Positions 15,539 through 24,182 of a DNA stretch of 64,000 nucleotides are shown here, piece by piece. The stretch is from Pedobacter psychrotolerans (GTDB taxonomy: Bacteria; Bacteroidota; Bacteroidia; Sphingobacteriales; Sphingobacteriaceae). The DNA lies in NCBI RefSeq assembly GCF_004340665.1, contig NZ_SLWO01000003.1, positions 372,001 through 436,000 of the forward strand, written 5' to 3'. Positions within the stretch are counted from its first letter, which is position 1, and every line of letters starts with the position of its first letter. The notes under the pieces are model-generated. The model saw nothing but the letters and a program-made list of their open reading frames with translations. It was not told the origin of the DNA and did not search any database. The translations under genes and the position numbers were made by a program.

Positions 15539-16786
15539 ATGAACTACTCAACATACTTCGAAAACACCAAGAAAGCAACCAGAAACCTCATTAATCTGTC
15601 AAAAGAAAAAGTAAATGCGGTTCTTTCTGACTTAGCAGAGGCTTTGATCGAAAATACAGCAGGCATCCTCCATGAGAACGAAAAAGATTTGGCGAAAATG
15701 CCTGTTGATGATCCTAAATATGACCGACTTAAACTAACAGCACAACGGATTTTAGATATAGCCAGCGACATTAAAAGTGTGGCGAATCTGGTTAGTCCAT
15801 TGAATGAAGTTTTGTCAGAGAAAACTTTAGATAACGGTTTAAATTTAAAAAAGATCCGTGTTCCACTAGGTGTTGTTGGCGTGATCTATGAAGCACGCCC
15901 GAACGTTACTGCTGATGTTTTCTCATTGTGCTTTAAAACTGGAAATGTTGCTGTTTTGAAAGGTGGAAGTGATGCTGAATATTCGAACCTATCTATTGTA
16001 AAAGTGATTCAGGAAGTGTTAAAAAAGCATGAAATTAACCCTGATGTGCTTACCTTACTGCCTGCAGAGAGGACTGCAACTGAGGCTTTGCTGAATGCCC
16101 GAGGTTTTGTGGATGTATTAATTCCGCGTGGTAGTCAGTCGCTAATTAATTATGTAAGAGAAAATAGTAAAATCCCAGTTATTGAAACGGGTGCTGGTAT
16201 TGTACATACCTATTTTGATGAATCTGGAGATTTAGAAAAAGGCAAAGCGATTATTTTTAATGCTAAAACCAGAAGGGTGAGTGTTTGCAATGCACTGGAT
16301 TGCGTGTTGATTCATCAAAGTAGATTGAATGATTTGACAGCACTTTTAATGCCATTGGCTGAAAGACAAGTGGAGCTTTTTGCAGATGAAATAGGTTATG
16401 AGATTCTAAAATCTTCTTATCCATCAAACTTGCTAAACCAGGCTACGGAAGATCATTTCGGAACAGAATTTCTTGCTTTAAAAATGGCTGTTAAAGTTGT
16501 GGAAGATTTTGATGAAGCGATCAATCACATTGCAGATTATAGTTCTAAACATAGCGAAGCTATTATTTCTGAAGATGCGGAAAATATTACAAATTTCTTA
16601 AATCTGGTGGATGCAGCTGCGGTTTATGCAAATGCTTCTACAGGCTTTACTGATGGCGCTCAATTCGGATTAGGGGCAGAAATTGGCATTAGTACTCAAA
16701 AACTACATGCTCGCGGCCCAATGGGTTTAGAAGAATTAACCAGTTATAAATGGGTGGTTAGAGGTGATGGACAGATAAGGGGATAA
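15539..16786 (+). CDS. proA: Glutamate-5-semialdehyde dehydrogenase (gamma-glutamyl phosphate reductase)
   Basis: Second enzyme of proline synthesis, reducing gamma-glutamyl phosphate with NADPH to glutamate semialdehyde. The 415-residue length is normal. Family motifs include [17 protein letters not shown] near 108-124, LKGGSDA near 140, [14 protein letters not shown] near 212-225, and the catalytic Cys250 in [30 protein letters not shown] and [13 protein letters not shown] close the protein as expected. The start at 15539 gives a family-like N-terminus; the longer frame from 15476 reads through a repeat and is rejected. Confidence 0.97.
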   Translation: MNYSTYFENTKKATRNLINLSKEKVNAVLSDLAEALIENTAGILHENEKDLAKMPVDDPKYDRLKLTAQRILDIASDIKSVANLVSPLNEVLSEKTLDNGLNLKKIRVPLGVVGVIYEARPNVTADVFSLCFKTGNVAVLKGGSDAEYSNLSIVKVIQEVLKKHEINPDVLTLLPAERTATEALLNARGFVDVLIPRGSQSLINYVRENSKIPVIETGAGIVHTYFDESGDLEKGKAIIFNAKTRRVSVCNALDCVLIHQSRLNDLTALLMPLAERQVELFADEIGYEILKSSYPSNLLNQATEDHFGTEFLALKMAVKVVEDFDEAINHIADYSSKHSEAIISEDAENITNFLNLVDAAAVYANASTGFTDGAQFGLGAEIGISTQKLHARGPMGLEELTSYKWVVRGDGQIRG

Positions 16787-16787
16787 A

Positions 16788-16972
16788 GCCCCCACCCAAC
16801 CCTCCCCGGAGGGGAGAGCTAATAGTATACAAAGTTTTAGCTAAAGAGGTAGGTATTAGGTTAACGACGACTAATTTTGAGTTACAGCAACGAACAAGTT
16901 TATATGCCCACTAAGAAACCTAAACTTTTGCCTTAAAGTCCTCCATTCAGGGGAGGATTTAGGAGGGGCTAT
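16788..16972. repeat. Pair of inverted C-rich/G-rich palindromic elements
   Basis: Just after proA lies AACCCTCCCCGGAGGGGAG (about 16799-16817), and about 120 bp on lies CCTCCATTCAGGGGAGGAT (about 16939-16957). The outer phrases AGCCCCCACCC and GGAGGGGCT are partly complementary, so the two copies bracket the spacer in inverted orientation. Each also folds on itself. This is characteristic of REP-like elements in Bacteroidota and may act as a terminator for the convergent genes. Confidence 0.55.
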
Positions 16973-18354
16973 TAAATTTCAAATACCTCTCCTCTTTCAG
17001 GTGCTACTACATCAAAACCATCTTCCTGCAAAGCAGCTGATAGGCTTTTCAAACTGTTATCTTCACCATGCACAAGAAAAACTTTTTTCGGCTGACCAGT
17101 TTGCTTCACTGTCCGCATGAGATCATCGTGGTCACCGTGTCCACTGAGCAAATCTGTTTGGCGAATAGTAGCATAAACCATCATTTCACGGTCTTTAATC
17201 CTCACAATGGGTGCGCCACTTAAGAGTTTATAACCAAGGGTACCTTTTGCGCAATAGCCAATAAAAAGAATGGTACAGTAATAATTCTGAATATTGTAAT
17301 ACAAGTGATCCTGAATACGCCCACCTTCTAACATCCCTGCGGATGAAATGATGATGCAAGGGTCAAAATAATTAGAAACATCCTTGCTTTCCTTCATGTT
17401 TTGAACGTAAGCTAAATGCTCAAATTCAAATTCATCACCCATGGTTTTATAAAAATCTTTTGCTTCCTGATTTACCAGGTTATGGTGTTTCCGGTAAACA
17501 TCTGTTGCCAATATAGCCATGGGGCTATCAACAAAAATCTGAACTGGCGGCAATAATTTCTTAGTGAAAATTTGATTTAATGCAAATACAAGCGACTGTG
17601 TTCTTCCAATGCTAAATGCAGGAATAATTAATCTGCCTGGGGTTTTAATGCAAGCTTCTTCAATTTCTTTTATCAATCTTTCTTCCAGTGTTTGGTCTTT
17701 GGTATGATAACGGCCTCCATAGGTGGCTTCGCAAACAAAATAGTCTACAGCTGGTATAGGGTCTGGTTTTACTAAAACCGGATAATGTTCCCGGCCAATA
17801 TCACCTGAAAATGCAATGCGCTTTTCTTCACCATGATCATTTATGGTTAAAACCGCAGCAGCTGCACCTAATAAGTGTCCCACAGGGATAAATGTTAGGC
17901 TGATATCACCATTAATTTTGAAAGGCTTATTAAAGGCAATGGTTACAAAACGGTCAATGGTATCCATCACATGTTTGTGCAAATACAATGGTTTCGGTCC
18001 ACTAAAATTACCACGTTTAGTGCGTGGTTTTCTACTTTGTTTACGTAAAAAAAGCTCTACAGAATCAAACAATAATATCGAAGTTAAATCGGCTGTTGGA
18101 GGTGTACAAAGCACCTGGCCATCGAAACCCAGGCGTACAAGCGTTGGTAAATTACCAGAATGGTCAATGTGTGCATGGGTTAAAATAACAAGGTTGATAC
18201 TGGCAGGGTCAAAAGGAAATTGTTGGTTTTCTTCCTGGTAAGTTTCCTTTTCATAATCCAATCCGCAATCTATCAATATTTTATAATGCCCAACTTCCAG
18301 CAGGTGCATACTTCCTGTTACCTGTTGCGCCGCGCCCCAAAACGTTAACTTCAT
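16972..18354 (-). CDS. Beta-CASP metallo-beta-lactamase RNA-processing enzyme
   Basis: A 460-residue MBL-fold protein with a beta-CASP insert, related to CPSF73/Ysh1 and bacterial RNase J-like exonucleases. The metal site HAHIDHSG is at residues 60-67, and GHLLGAAAAV, FSGDIGREHYP, CEATYGGR, IIISSAGMLEGGR and LSGHGDHDD follow in family order. It probably cleaves or trims RNA using two zinc ions in the cytosol. MKLTFWGAAQQVTGSMHLLE is a typical N-terminus. It lies convergent to proA with its stop inside a repeat. Confidence 0.9.
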   Translation of the reverse strand: MKLTFWGAAQQVTGSMHLLEVGHYKILIDCGLDYEKETYQEENQQFPFDPASINLVILTHAHIDHSGNLPTLVRLGFDGQVLCTPPTADLTSILLFDSVELFLRKQSRKPRTKRGNFSGPKPLYLHKHVMDTIDRFVTIAFNKPFKINGDISLTFIPVGHLLGAAAAVLTINDHGEEKRIAFSGDIGREHYPVLVKPDPIPAVDYFVCEATYGGRYHTKDQTLEERLIKEIEEACIKTPGRLIIPAFSIGRTQSLVFALNQIFTKKLLPPVQIFVDSPMAILATDVYRKHHNLVNQEAKDFYKTMGDEFEFEHLAYVQNMKESKDVSNYFDPCIIISSAGMLEGGRIQDHLYYNIQNYYCTILFIGYCAKGTLGYKLLSGAPIVRIKDREMMVYATIRQTDLLSGHGDHDDLMRTVKQTGQPKKVFLVHGEDNSLKSLSAALQEDGFDVVAPERGEVFEI

Positions 18355-18635
18355 CTTCTAATCTTTCGGTAAATTGTTTGTTGTAAAGTAATACAAATGA
18401 CGGGATTTTTATGCAGTGAGATGTAATTTTTTAATTATTAGGAACATTCACATTCTCTTTCAATCGTTTTGAACACCTCTTTCCAAAAGAAAATAGACAT
18501 TAACTACTCTTCCTCAGCATGGACTATACTATATTGGATTAGTTCGTTTCTCCGTACTAAATGTTCAAACTTTTCATTTAAAAATGATTATGCTTAAGCA
18601 GATTTATGATTTATCTTTATCGAAAATAATCAGCG

Positions 18636-18887
18636 ATGCAAGAACCATTTGATATAGAAATAGGCCCAGTAAATTATTCTGTTTTTCCTGAAGGAAACGA
18701 TTCATATACCATTTTTAAAGATGGAAGAGAATATATTCAGATTCAAAAAGATACCTCTTCCATTTGGTTGAAAATGGATTATAAAACGGAGCTTCCAATT
18801 TTTGAGGAAGATGAAGAGGTAAATGCAATTGGGCAGGCTATAGAAAAATATGTGCCGGAAGAAGATGATGAAGAAGAAGAATTATAA
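18636..18887 (+). CDS. Small acidic hypothetical protein
   Basis: An 83-residue protein I cannot assign. It begins MQEPFDIEIGPVNYSVFPEG, has a likely beta-rich core with aromatic residues (YTIFKDGREYIQI, SIWLKMDY), and ends in an acidic tail of about fifteen Asp and Glu residues. There is no signal peptide. It is preceded by about 280 bp of AT-rich spacer with a TATCTTTA box near 18612. It stands alone between convergent or divergent neighbours and ends at a hairpin. Confidence 0.6.
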   Translation: MQEPFDIEIGPVNYSVFPEGNDSYTIFKDGREYIQIQKDTSSIWLKMDYKTELPIFEEDEEVNAIGQAIEKYVPEEDDEEEEL

Positions 18888-18900
18888 AAGCCTTTAATAA

Positions 18901-18933
18901 CTCTACTGGTTTCTAAATCAGCAACCAGTAGAG
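18901..18933. terminator. Convergent hairpin between the small acidic gene and the DJ-1 gene
   Basis: Perfect 11-bp arms CTCTACTGGTT (18901-18911) and AACCAGTAGAG (18923-18933) with an 11-nt loop. It lacks a long T tract on either side, so termination is inferred from its place between two converging stops. Confidence 0.55.
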
Positions 18934-18948
18934 TAGATATTTTAACTA

Positions 18949-19626
18949 TTAAATCATTTTTAATAACTCTTCAGCTACTTTCTCTGATGAGGCTGGATTC
19001 TGCCCAGTTATCAATAAACCATCTACAACAGCATAAGGATTCCAGTCTCCTATTTTAGAATAAATTCCGCCGTTTTTAACCAACATATCTTCTACCAGGA
19101 ATGGCACCACATTGGTTAATTCAACACCTTCTTCTTCAGTATTGGTAAAGCCAGTTACTTTTTTACCTTTAACCAAATATTCACCATTCACTTTTACATC
19201 TTTTAATACGCCAGGCGCATGACATACAAAAGCAACAGGTTTATTTGCGGTATAAAAATCAACAATTAACTTTTGAGAAGTTGCATTTTCTGCCAGATCC
19301 CAAAGCGGACCATGGCCACCCGGATAAAATACAGCATCGTAATCCTCCATTTTCACTTCATCTAATGGAATAGTGTTTTTTAATTTATCTAAAAGGACAG
19401 AATCATTATCCATTCTTTTAGTGTTATCAGTCTGAAAAGAAGGTTCTTCACTTTTAGGGTCAATTGGTGGCTGACCACCTTTTGTAGAAGCCAATACGAT
19501 TTCTACATCCTTATCTGCCAATGCATAATATGGAGCAGCCAATTCTTCTGACCAAAAACCTGTTTTTTTACCTGTATTTCCTAATTCGTCGTGACTCGTA
19601 AGCACGAATAAAACTTTTTTATTCAT
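18949..19626 (-). CDS. DJ-1/PfpI-superfamily protein (Hsp31-like class I glutamine amidotransferase fold)
   Basis: A 225-residue protein with the DJ-1/PfpI fold. The nucleophile elbow is AFVCHAPGVL with Cys135 and neighbouring His136; DAVFYPGGHGPLWDL near 97-111 and the acidic residues near 27-28 (WSEELAAPY) complete the site. Hsp31-type members act as glyoxalases III, deglycating or holdase chaperones under stress; which applies here is not visible. It lies 85 bp downstream of a Crp/Fnr regulator gene on the same strand and has its own TAAATTTG box. Control by that regulator is plausible but unproven. Confidence 0.85.
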   Translation of the reverse strand: MNKKVLFVLTSHDELGNTGKKTGFWSEELAAPYYALADKDVEIVLASTKGGQPPIDPKSEEPSFQTDNTKRMDNDSVLLDKLKNTIPLDEVKMEDYDAVFYPGGHGPLWDLAENATSQKLIVDFYTANKPVAFVCHAPGVLKDVKVNGEYLVKGKKVTGFTNTEEEGVELTNVVPFLVEDMLVKNGGIYSKIGDWNPYAVVDGLLITGQNPASSEKVAEELLKMI

Positions 19627-19648
19627 ATCATTAATGTTTAATGTTATT

Positions 19649-19656
19649 CAAATTTA
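19649..19656 (-). promoter_or_regulatory. -7 promoter box for the DJ-1 gene
   Basis: The minus strand reads TAAATTTG, an exact TAnnTTTG match, 22 bp upstream of the ATG at 19626. Confidence 0.4.
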
Positions 19657-19711
19657 GGGCTAAGTTTTTCACTGACATAGGACTTCAATCACAAAATTCT
19701 TGTGCGTTAAA

Positions 19712-20281
19712 TCACACTTTTGATGAAAGTCTGCTTAGGCTTTCTCTTGAAATACCAAGGTAAGCCGCAATTATAGTTTTGGAGAGTCGCTGCCCCAAGT
19801 GTGGATATTGGCGGGTAAATTGTTCAAAGCGTTCTTTTGGATTGGTCGTAAGCAAAGAGAGAATTCTTTGTTGCAAGGCCACGTAACCAGAACTATTTTT
19901 TACCCTGAAAAAGTGTTCCATTTTATGACTCTCTCTGCATATCTTATCCAGGTCTTCTTTGGAGATATAAAGCAACTCTACATTTTCAAGACAACTGATA
20001 CTCGTAATAGATTTAACATTATTGTAAAAAGCCTGAAAATCTGAAATCCACCAGTTTTCTGTTGCAAACTGAATGATGTATTCTTTGCCATTTAAATCAT
20101 TAAATGTTGCTTTTAGAAGTCCACTGATCACAAAATAGATATTGTTTACCTGCTCGTCCTCCTGAATTAAATACTGATGTTTTTTAAGTTGTTTGAGCTT
20201 GAAGTGGCTGTTAATATATTCAAACTCCTCATCAGTAAGTGAGACAATCTCTTCAATATGTTTTCTTAATTCAAGGCTCAT
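19712..20281 (-). CDS. Crp/Fnr-family transcriptional regulator
   Basis: A 189-residue regulator. Residues about 10-120 form a cyclic-nucleotide-binding-like beta roll (QEDEQVNNIYFVISGLLKATF) and residues about 130-189 a winged helix with LSKTIIAAYLGISRESLSRL as recognition helix. The phosphate-binding PRARAA-type motif of cAMP-binding Crp is not evident, so the ligand is unknown. A 16-bp palindrome overlaps its likely promoter 9 bp upstream of the start, which hints at autoregulation. The DJ-1 gene lies just downstream on the same strand. Confidence 0.85.
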   Translation of the reverse strand: MSLELRKHIEEIVSLTDEEFEYINSHFKLKQLKKHQYLIQEDEQVNNIYFVISGLLKATFNDLNGKEYIIQFATENWWISDFQAFYNNVKSITSISCLENVELLYISKEDLDKICRESHKMEHFFRVKNSSGYVALQQRILSLLTTNPKERFEQFTRQYPHLGQRLSKTIIAAYLGISRESLSRLSSKV

Positions 20282-20289
20282 TCTATAAA

Positions 20290-20305
20290 TCTAAATAAAT
20301 TTAGA
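20290..20305. promoter_or_regulatory. Palindromic operator-like site upstream of the Crp/Fnr gene
   Basis: TCTAAAT-AA-ATTTAGA is a perfect 7-bp inverted repeat with a 2-bp centre. On the minus strand it overlaps TAAATTTA, close to the -7 consensus. A dimeric regulator bound here would block the promoter. Confidence 0.4.
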
Positions 20306-20350
20306 ATCTGATTTGCTTTTAGATGGGGAGATTAAAATGTTAGGGCAAAG

Positions 20351-20377
20351 AAAAAGTCCCGATTTTTGTCGGGACTT
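20351..20377 (-). terminator. Terminator of the small lipoprotein gene
   Basis: Arms AAGTCCCGA (20354-20362) and TCGGGACTT (20369-20377) form a perfect 9-bp stem. On the minus strand a T tract follows, 19 bp past the stop at 20396. Confidence 0.85.
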
Positions 20378-20395
20378 AAATTTTTTCTTTAAATC

Positions 20396-20767
20396 TTATC
20401 GGGTACAGTTGGCTGTCCAGGTACCATTTGAATTGGAAACACCAATTTTTAGAGTACTGGCATCAATTGTAATTCCAATTACACCCGTACCAATACTTAC
20501 GTAAGTATTACCACTTTCCTGAAATTTAACTCCTGTAATATCAGGAATGTTGTTTCCAAAAAAGAAGCTATACGTATCATTAACTTTTGTTACGGTAACT
20601 TTGCCGTCAGTGCTGGTGATTTGATTGCTCCCTTGTGTATAAGATACGCTTCCTCTGTAGGTACCTACAAAGAAATCTTTGTCTGCAGGGTCAGTATCTT
20701 TCTTACATGATACCATTACTGTTAATGCTATTAATAGCATGCTGAAAATTTGGATTGTCTTTTTCAT
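20396..20767 (-). CDS. Small lipoprotein of unknown function
   Basis: A 123-residue lipoprotein with signal MKKTIQIFSMLLIALTVMVSC (lipobox Cys21), followed by KKDTDPADKD. The mature part is beta-rich and low in charge: FVGTYRGSVSYTQGSN, KVTVTKVNDTYSFFF, TYVSIGTGVIGITIDAS. It resembles the small lipocalin-like or DUF-type lipoproteins common in Bacteroidota, but I cannot name a family. The start at 20767 is chosen because it gives the standard signal; an in-frame ATG at 20779 adds four residues. It is monocistronic with a strong terminator. Confidence 0.75.
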   Translation of the reverse strand: MKKTIQIFSMLLIALTVMVSCKKDTDPADKDFFVGTYRGSVSYTQGSNQITSTDGKVTVTKVNDTYSFFFGNNIPDITGVKFQESGNTYVSIGTGVIGITIDASTLKIGVSNSNGTWTANCTR

Positions 20768-20979
20768 AAATGTTTTCAATATGAATCTGAAGAAATAGTC
20801 TACAGAATCTGGTTAAATGTAACAGGCTGTTTACAACCACTATGCCAAAAGATTTTTTTAAGGGTTAGTATTGTATGCTAAGGCAATGAAATTAAATTCA
20901 ACTTTTGTAGTTTAACTTGCTGTATAATAGTTTCTTAATGATTATTTTGGCTTCTTTTTTAATTTTTTTAAATGAAATT

Positions 20980-21243
20980 TTAACCATCATTAATAAATTT
21001 CTCTAATTGGGCAAACTGTTTAGTTTTGTAGAAAGAAAAGGTAAATTGAAAATCTGAAAAGATAGGCTGAGATTGAAAATCTTTATCTAAATGATCTCTG
21101 GCTTCCAAAATCTTGGTGTAGCTAAGTGATAAAACAAAATGATTAGGCGTATGGGCATATGAATTTAAAGAAACCAGATAAATACAGTGTATAGTAATTT
21201 CATCTTGACAGGCCTTTATATTCATAATGTCTTGTTTGATCAT
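20980..21243 (-). CDS. Doubtful small hypothetical protein
   Basis: An 87-residue reading frame starting MIKQDIMNIKACQDE that overlaps the end of the upstream lipoprotein gene by 44 bp in another frame. It has no signal peptide, no recognisable motif, and a mixed composition with several aromatic residues (FSDFQFTFSFYKTKQF). Overlap by this much is more than normal translational coupling, so it may be spurious. It is listed because the 236 bp behind the lipoprotein stop hold nothing else. Confidence 0.3.
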   Translation of the reverse strand: MIKQDIMNIKACQDEITIHCIYLVSLNSYAHTPNHFVLSLSYTKILEARDHLDKDFQSQPIFSDFQFTFSFYKTKQFAQLEKFINDG

Positions 21244-21718
21244 GACTGGCCAAGAATAAAAATACCCAACCCCATTGATTATTTAAACAATCTACCTGTA
21301 ATGTATTGTTTTCACTTAATGCAAATTGAAACTGGTTGTTTTTAAATTTTCCGAATATAAATGGAATTGGTATAATGGTTCGTTTATGAATGGATACAAA
21401 GTAATTATTCATCAGCTTACCTTTTAAGATTAATTCCGATTTTTGTTCGCTGCCCAGGAATAAAATTGCCTTTATTTTGCTTTTACTTATAGCCTGGAGT
21501 TCAATTCTTTCTCCTTGGTCGCTAGATGTAGAAATTTGACCTAAACTTAACTGATTCCATAGGGAGGATAATGAATCAGGAGAATTTAATTTATTGTTAT
21601 AGCTGCCGTTAAAGCTACTTAAATCAGTGATTTTTATAATGCCAGCTTGTTTTGTTTGCTTTAAAGAAACACAGCTAGAAAAAAGAATTATACATGATAC
21701 ATAGAGGCACCATTTCAT
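21200..21718 (-). CDS. Hypothetical lipoprotein
   Basis: A 172-residue protein with signal peptide and lipobox MKWCLYVSCIILFSSC (Cys16). The mature part has a polar start, then beta-rich stretches (KAILFLGSEQKSELILKGKLMNNYFVSIHKRTIIPIPF is broken here only by short turns) and ends NNQWGWVFLFLASHDQTRHYEYKG. Similar short lipoproteins with a WGW motif near the end occur in Bacteroidota, but I know no function. It lies in a minus-strand group with the GxxExxY gene (about 115 bp upstream). Confidence 0.65.
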   Translation of the reverse strand: MKWCLYVSCIILFSSCVSLKQTKQAGIIKITDLSSFNGSYNNKLNSPDSLSSLWNQLSLGQISTSSDQGERIELQAISKSKIKAILFLGSEQKSELILKGKLMNNYFVSIHKRTIIPIPFIFGKFKNNQFQFALSENNTLQVDCLNNQWGWVFLFLASHDQTRHYEYKGLSR

Positions 21719-21834
21719 AAGCGAGCGTTTATTTGCTTAAACTTAGCCATTAATGCCAATAGTTTGAAAAATATTATCTGTTATGGAATAAGTTTGATAT
21801 TAAAAATGTTGTAACCGTATTATATATCGCTGAA

Positions 21835-22242
21835 TTAATCTGTTAAGTTGCGGTAAAAATCATTAACAAAAGTTTTTTGTCCATCATTAAAAATATTGAC
21901 ACAATTGAAATTTATGATCAGTCCCTGAGGTGCTTCTAATAACTTCATATAGGTTAATATTTGGGCTTCAAAAATAGGTTCTATTGTTTTTGATGCTTTT
22001 ATTTCAACTGCTAAGCAGCCTTCAATAAATAAATCTGATCTTAGATAAGTAGCAATTTCTATCTCTTTATAACATACTGGCATCGAAACTTCTGTCATAA
22101 AGTTTATATTTCTAAGCGTTAGTTCATGTTTCATACATTCATGATATACACTTTCTAAAAGACCTGGTCCAAGTGCTTTATGAATTTCTATTGCAGCACC
22201 AATAACGTTGTAAGTTATCTCTCGTAAGTATGTTTTAGTCAT
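21835..22242 (-). CDS. GxxExxY-family protein
   Basis: A 135-residue protein with the eponymous motif GPGLLESVY (Gly27, Glu30, Tyr33), followed by VCYKEIEIATYLRSDLFIEGCLAVEIKAS. The last part has the spacing of a PD-(D/E)xK nuclease core, Asp/Glu then VEIKA, and the closing FEAQILTYMKLL fits its last helix. The family is widespread, often in many copies per genome, and its function is unknown. A nuclease role is inference. Here it lies next to a structured tandem repeat at 22391-22544, downstream of comM on the same strand. Confidence 0.85.
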   Translation of the reverse strand: MTKTYLREITYNVIGAAIEIHKALGPGLLESVYHECMKHELTLRNINFMTEVSMPVCYKEIEIATYLRSDLFIEGCLAVEIKASKTIEPIFEAQILTYMKLLEAPQGLIINFNCVNIFNDGQKTFVNDFYRNLTD

Positions 22243-22323
22243 TGTTTTAAAGGTTTAACAGGATATGAAATTGATTTATTATTTTTTAGTAAATATTCTA
22301 ATCGTATTTATTCTTGAACTATT

Positions 22324-22544
22324 GGCATTTAGTTCATGGAGATAATTAGTTTATAGATTTTTGCTATATGTTTAATCATTTTATTGTGGACCATATAGGC
22401 ATTTAATTCATATAAATTATTTTGCTATATGTTCTATATTCCTATATGGTTTAAGCATATTCAGTTTGAATCATTTCATTTTGGGCCATATAGGCATTTA
22501 GTTCATATAGATTATCTTGCTATATGTTCTATATTCCTATATGG
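22324..22544. repeat. 95-bp tandem repeat with nested inverted arms
   Basis: Two nearly identical units begin at 22391 and 22486 (period 95 bp); a third, degenerate and shorter, begins near 22324. In the last unit CCATATAGG (22486-22494) pairs with CCTATATGG (22536-22544), and CATATAG (22504-22510) pairs with CTATATG (22520-22526). All spacers are 9 nt. The unit at 22391-22449 keeps the same geometry with one inner mismatch. The spacer between the comM and GxxExxY genes (322 bp) holds nothing else. Confidence 0.85.
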
Positions 22545-22564
22545 TTTAAGAATATTCAGATCAT

Positions 22565-24103
22565 TTATCCAGCCCATCCATCCCGATCTAAACTTCTATA
22601 ATTAATTGATTCTGCCAAATGCTCTAGTGCTACATTTTCGCTTCCATCTAAGTCTGCAATGGTTCTGGCTACTTTCAAAATTCGATCATAAGCCCTTGCG
22701 GATAAGCCCAAGCGTTCCATAGCGGATTTGAGTAATGTTGTGCCAGCTTCATTGATCTGACAGACTTTGCGCACCATTTTTGGACTCATTTGTGCGTTGT
22801 AATGTAAATCTTGCTTATCAGCAAAGCGAAGATCTTGAATTTCCCTTGCCCGAATAACGCGTTTCCGGATGTATTCACTTTTTTCCGCTTCGCGGGATGA
22901 AGCCAGTTCAGAAAAATTGACTGGTGTAACCTCAACATGTAAATCGATTCGATCTAATAATGGCCCGGATATTTTACTGAGGTATTTCTGTACTACACCA
23001 GGTGCACATACACATTCCTTTTCGGGGTGGTTGTAAAATCCGCACGGGCATGGATTCATAGAGGCCACCAGCATGAAACTTGCAGGATATTCAACGGAAA
23101 AGCGAGCTCTTGAAATAGCGACCTTGCGATCTTCCAAAGGCTGGCGCATTACTTCTAAAACCGTTCGTTTAAACTCTGGCAATTCATCCAAAAACAAAAC
23201 GCCGTTATGAGCCAGAGAAATCTCTCCCGGTTGAGGATGTATTCCACCACCAACTAATGCCACATCCGAAATCGTATGGTGAGGAGATCGATAAGGTCGA
23301 ATGGTCATCAATGCATCTGCAGCAGATAATTTCCCGGCTACAGAATGTATTTTAGTTGTTTCGAGTGCTTCATATAGATTTAATGGCGGTAAAATAGTAG
23401 GAAGACGTTTCGCCAGCATCGTTTTACCTGCCCCTGGAGGGCCAATCAAAATTACATTGTGTCCACCGGCGGCAGCAATTTCTAGTGCGCGTTTAATATT
23501 CTCCTGTCCTTTAACGTCAGAAAAATCATGTTCATAATTACCAATATTTTTAAGAAATTCCTCCTTGGTATTAATCTTTACTTGTTCAAGCTTTTCACTT
23601 TTATTGAAGAAAGCAATTACTTGTGCAAGCGTTTCCACACCATAGGCAATCAAGCCATCGACAATAGCGGCCTCACGAACATTTTGCTTTGGTAAGATAA
23701 AGCCCTTAAAGCCATCATTTTGAGCTTGAATGGCAATGGGTAATGCACCTTTAATTGGTTGGATAGCACCATCTAATGAAAGTTCACCCATGATAAAGTA
23801 GTTCTCCAACTCTTCTGATGGAATTTGCCCGGATGCGGCTAAAATGCCAATAGCAATTGGTAAATCATATGCTGAACCTTCTTTCCTGATGTCAGCAGGA
23901 GCAAGATTAACTACAATTTTTTGTCTGGGCATTCGAAAACCAGCAATGTTGATGGCGCTTTCTACCCGCTGCAGACTTTCTTTAACTGCATTATCAGGTA
24001 GGCCAACCATATAATATTTATTGCCGCCACTGATGCTGACCTCAATGGTGATTGTAAGCGCATTTACGCCAAAAACAGCACTCCCGTAAGTTTTTACAAG
24101 CAT
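22565..24103 (-). CDS. ComM/YifB-family Mg-chelatase-like AAA ATPase
   Basis: A 512-residue protein with an N-terminal LonC/ChlI-like domain (about 20-180), an AAA+ domain and a C-terminal helical domain. Walker A GPPGAGKT is at 221-228. NPCPCGFYNHPEKECVCAPG marks the Cys-rich insert of the family, and GPLLDRIDLHVEV the sensor region. ComM is a helicase that promotes branch migration of integrated DNA in natural transformation. The name YifB is used for the same group. It is complete and its stop lies 20 bp after the structured repeat. Confidence 0.93.
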   Translation of the reverse strand: MLVKTYGSAVFGVNALTITIEVSISGGNKYYMVGLPDNAVKESLQRVESAINIAGFRMPRQKIVVNLAPADIRKEGSAYDLPIAIGILAASGQIPSEELENYFIMGELSLDGAIQPIKGALPIAIQAQNDGFKGFILPKQNVREAAIVDGLIAYGVETLAQVIAFFNKSEKLEQVKINTKEEFLKNIGNYEHDFSDVKGQENIKRALEIAAAGGHNVILIGPPGAGKTMLAKRLPTILPPLNLYEALETTKIHSVAGKLSAADALMTIRPYRSPHHTISDVALVGGGIHPQPGEISLAHNGVLFLDELPEFKRTVLEVMRQPLEDRKVAISRARFSVEYPASFMLVASMNPCPCGFYNHPEKECVCAPGVVQKYLSKISGPLLDRIDLHVEVTPVNFSELASSREAEKSEYIRKRVIRAREIQDLRFADKQDLHYNAQMSPKMVRKVCQINEAGTTLLKSAMERLGLSARAYDRILKVARTIADLDGSENVALEHLAESINYRSLDRDGWAG

Positions 24104-24182
24104 GAATTATACAAGAAATAATCGGGATGTTATATTATTCGGGGATGAATAATTGTTTTCTAATATATAAAGAAATATTTAA

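Noticed and set aside
17843-18241. Long open frame opposite the MBL gene
   Set aside because: It lies wholly inside a well-supported gene on the other strand and has no family-like motif or promoter.
22391-22544. Possible CRISPR array
   Set aside because: Only two full units of 95 bp with AT-rich inverted arms; no short identical repeats with different spacers and no cas genes.
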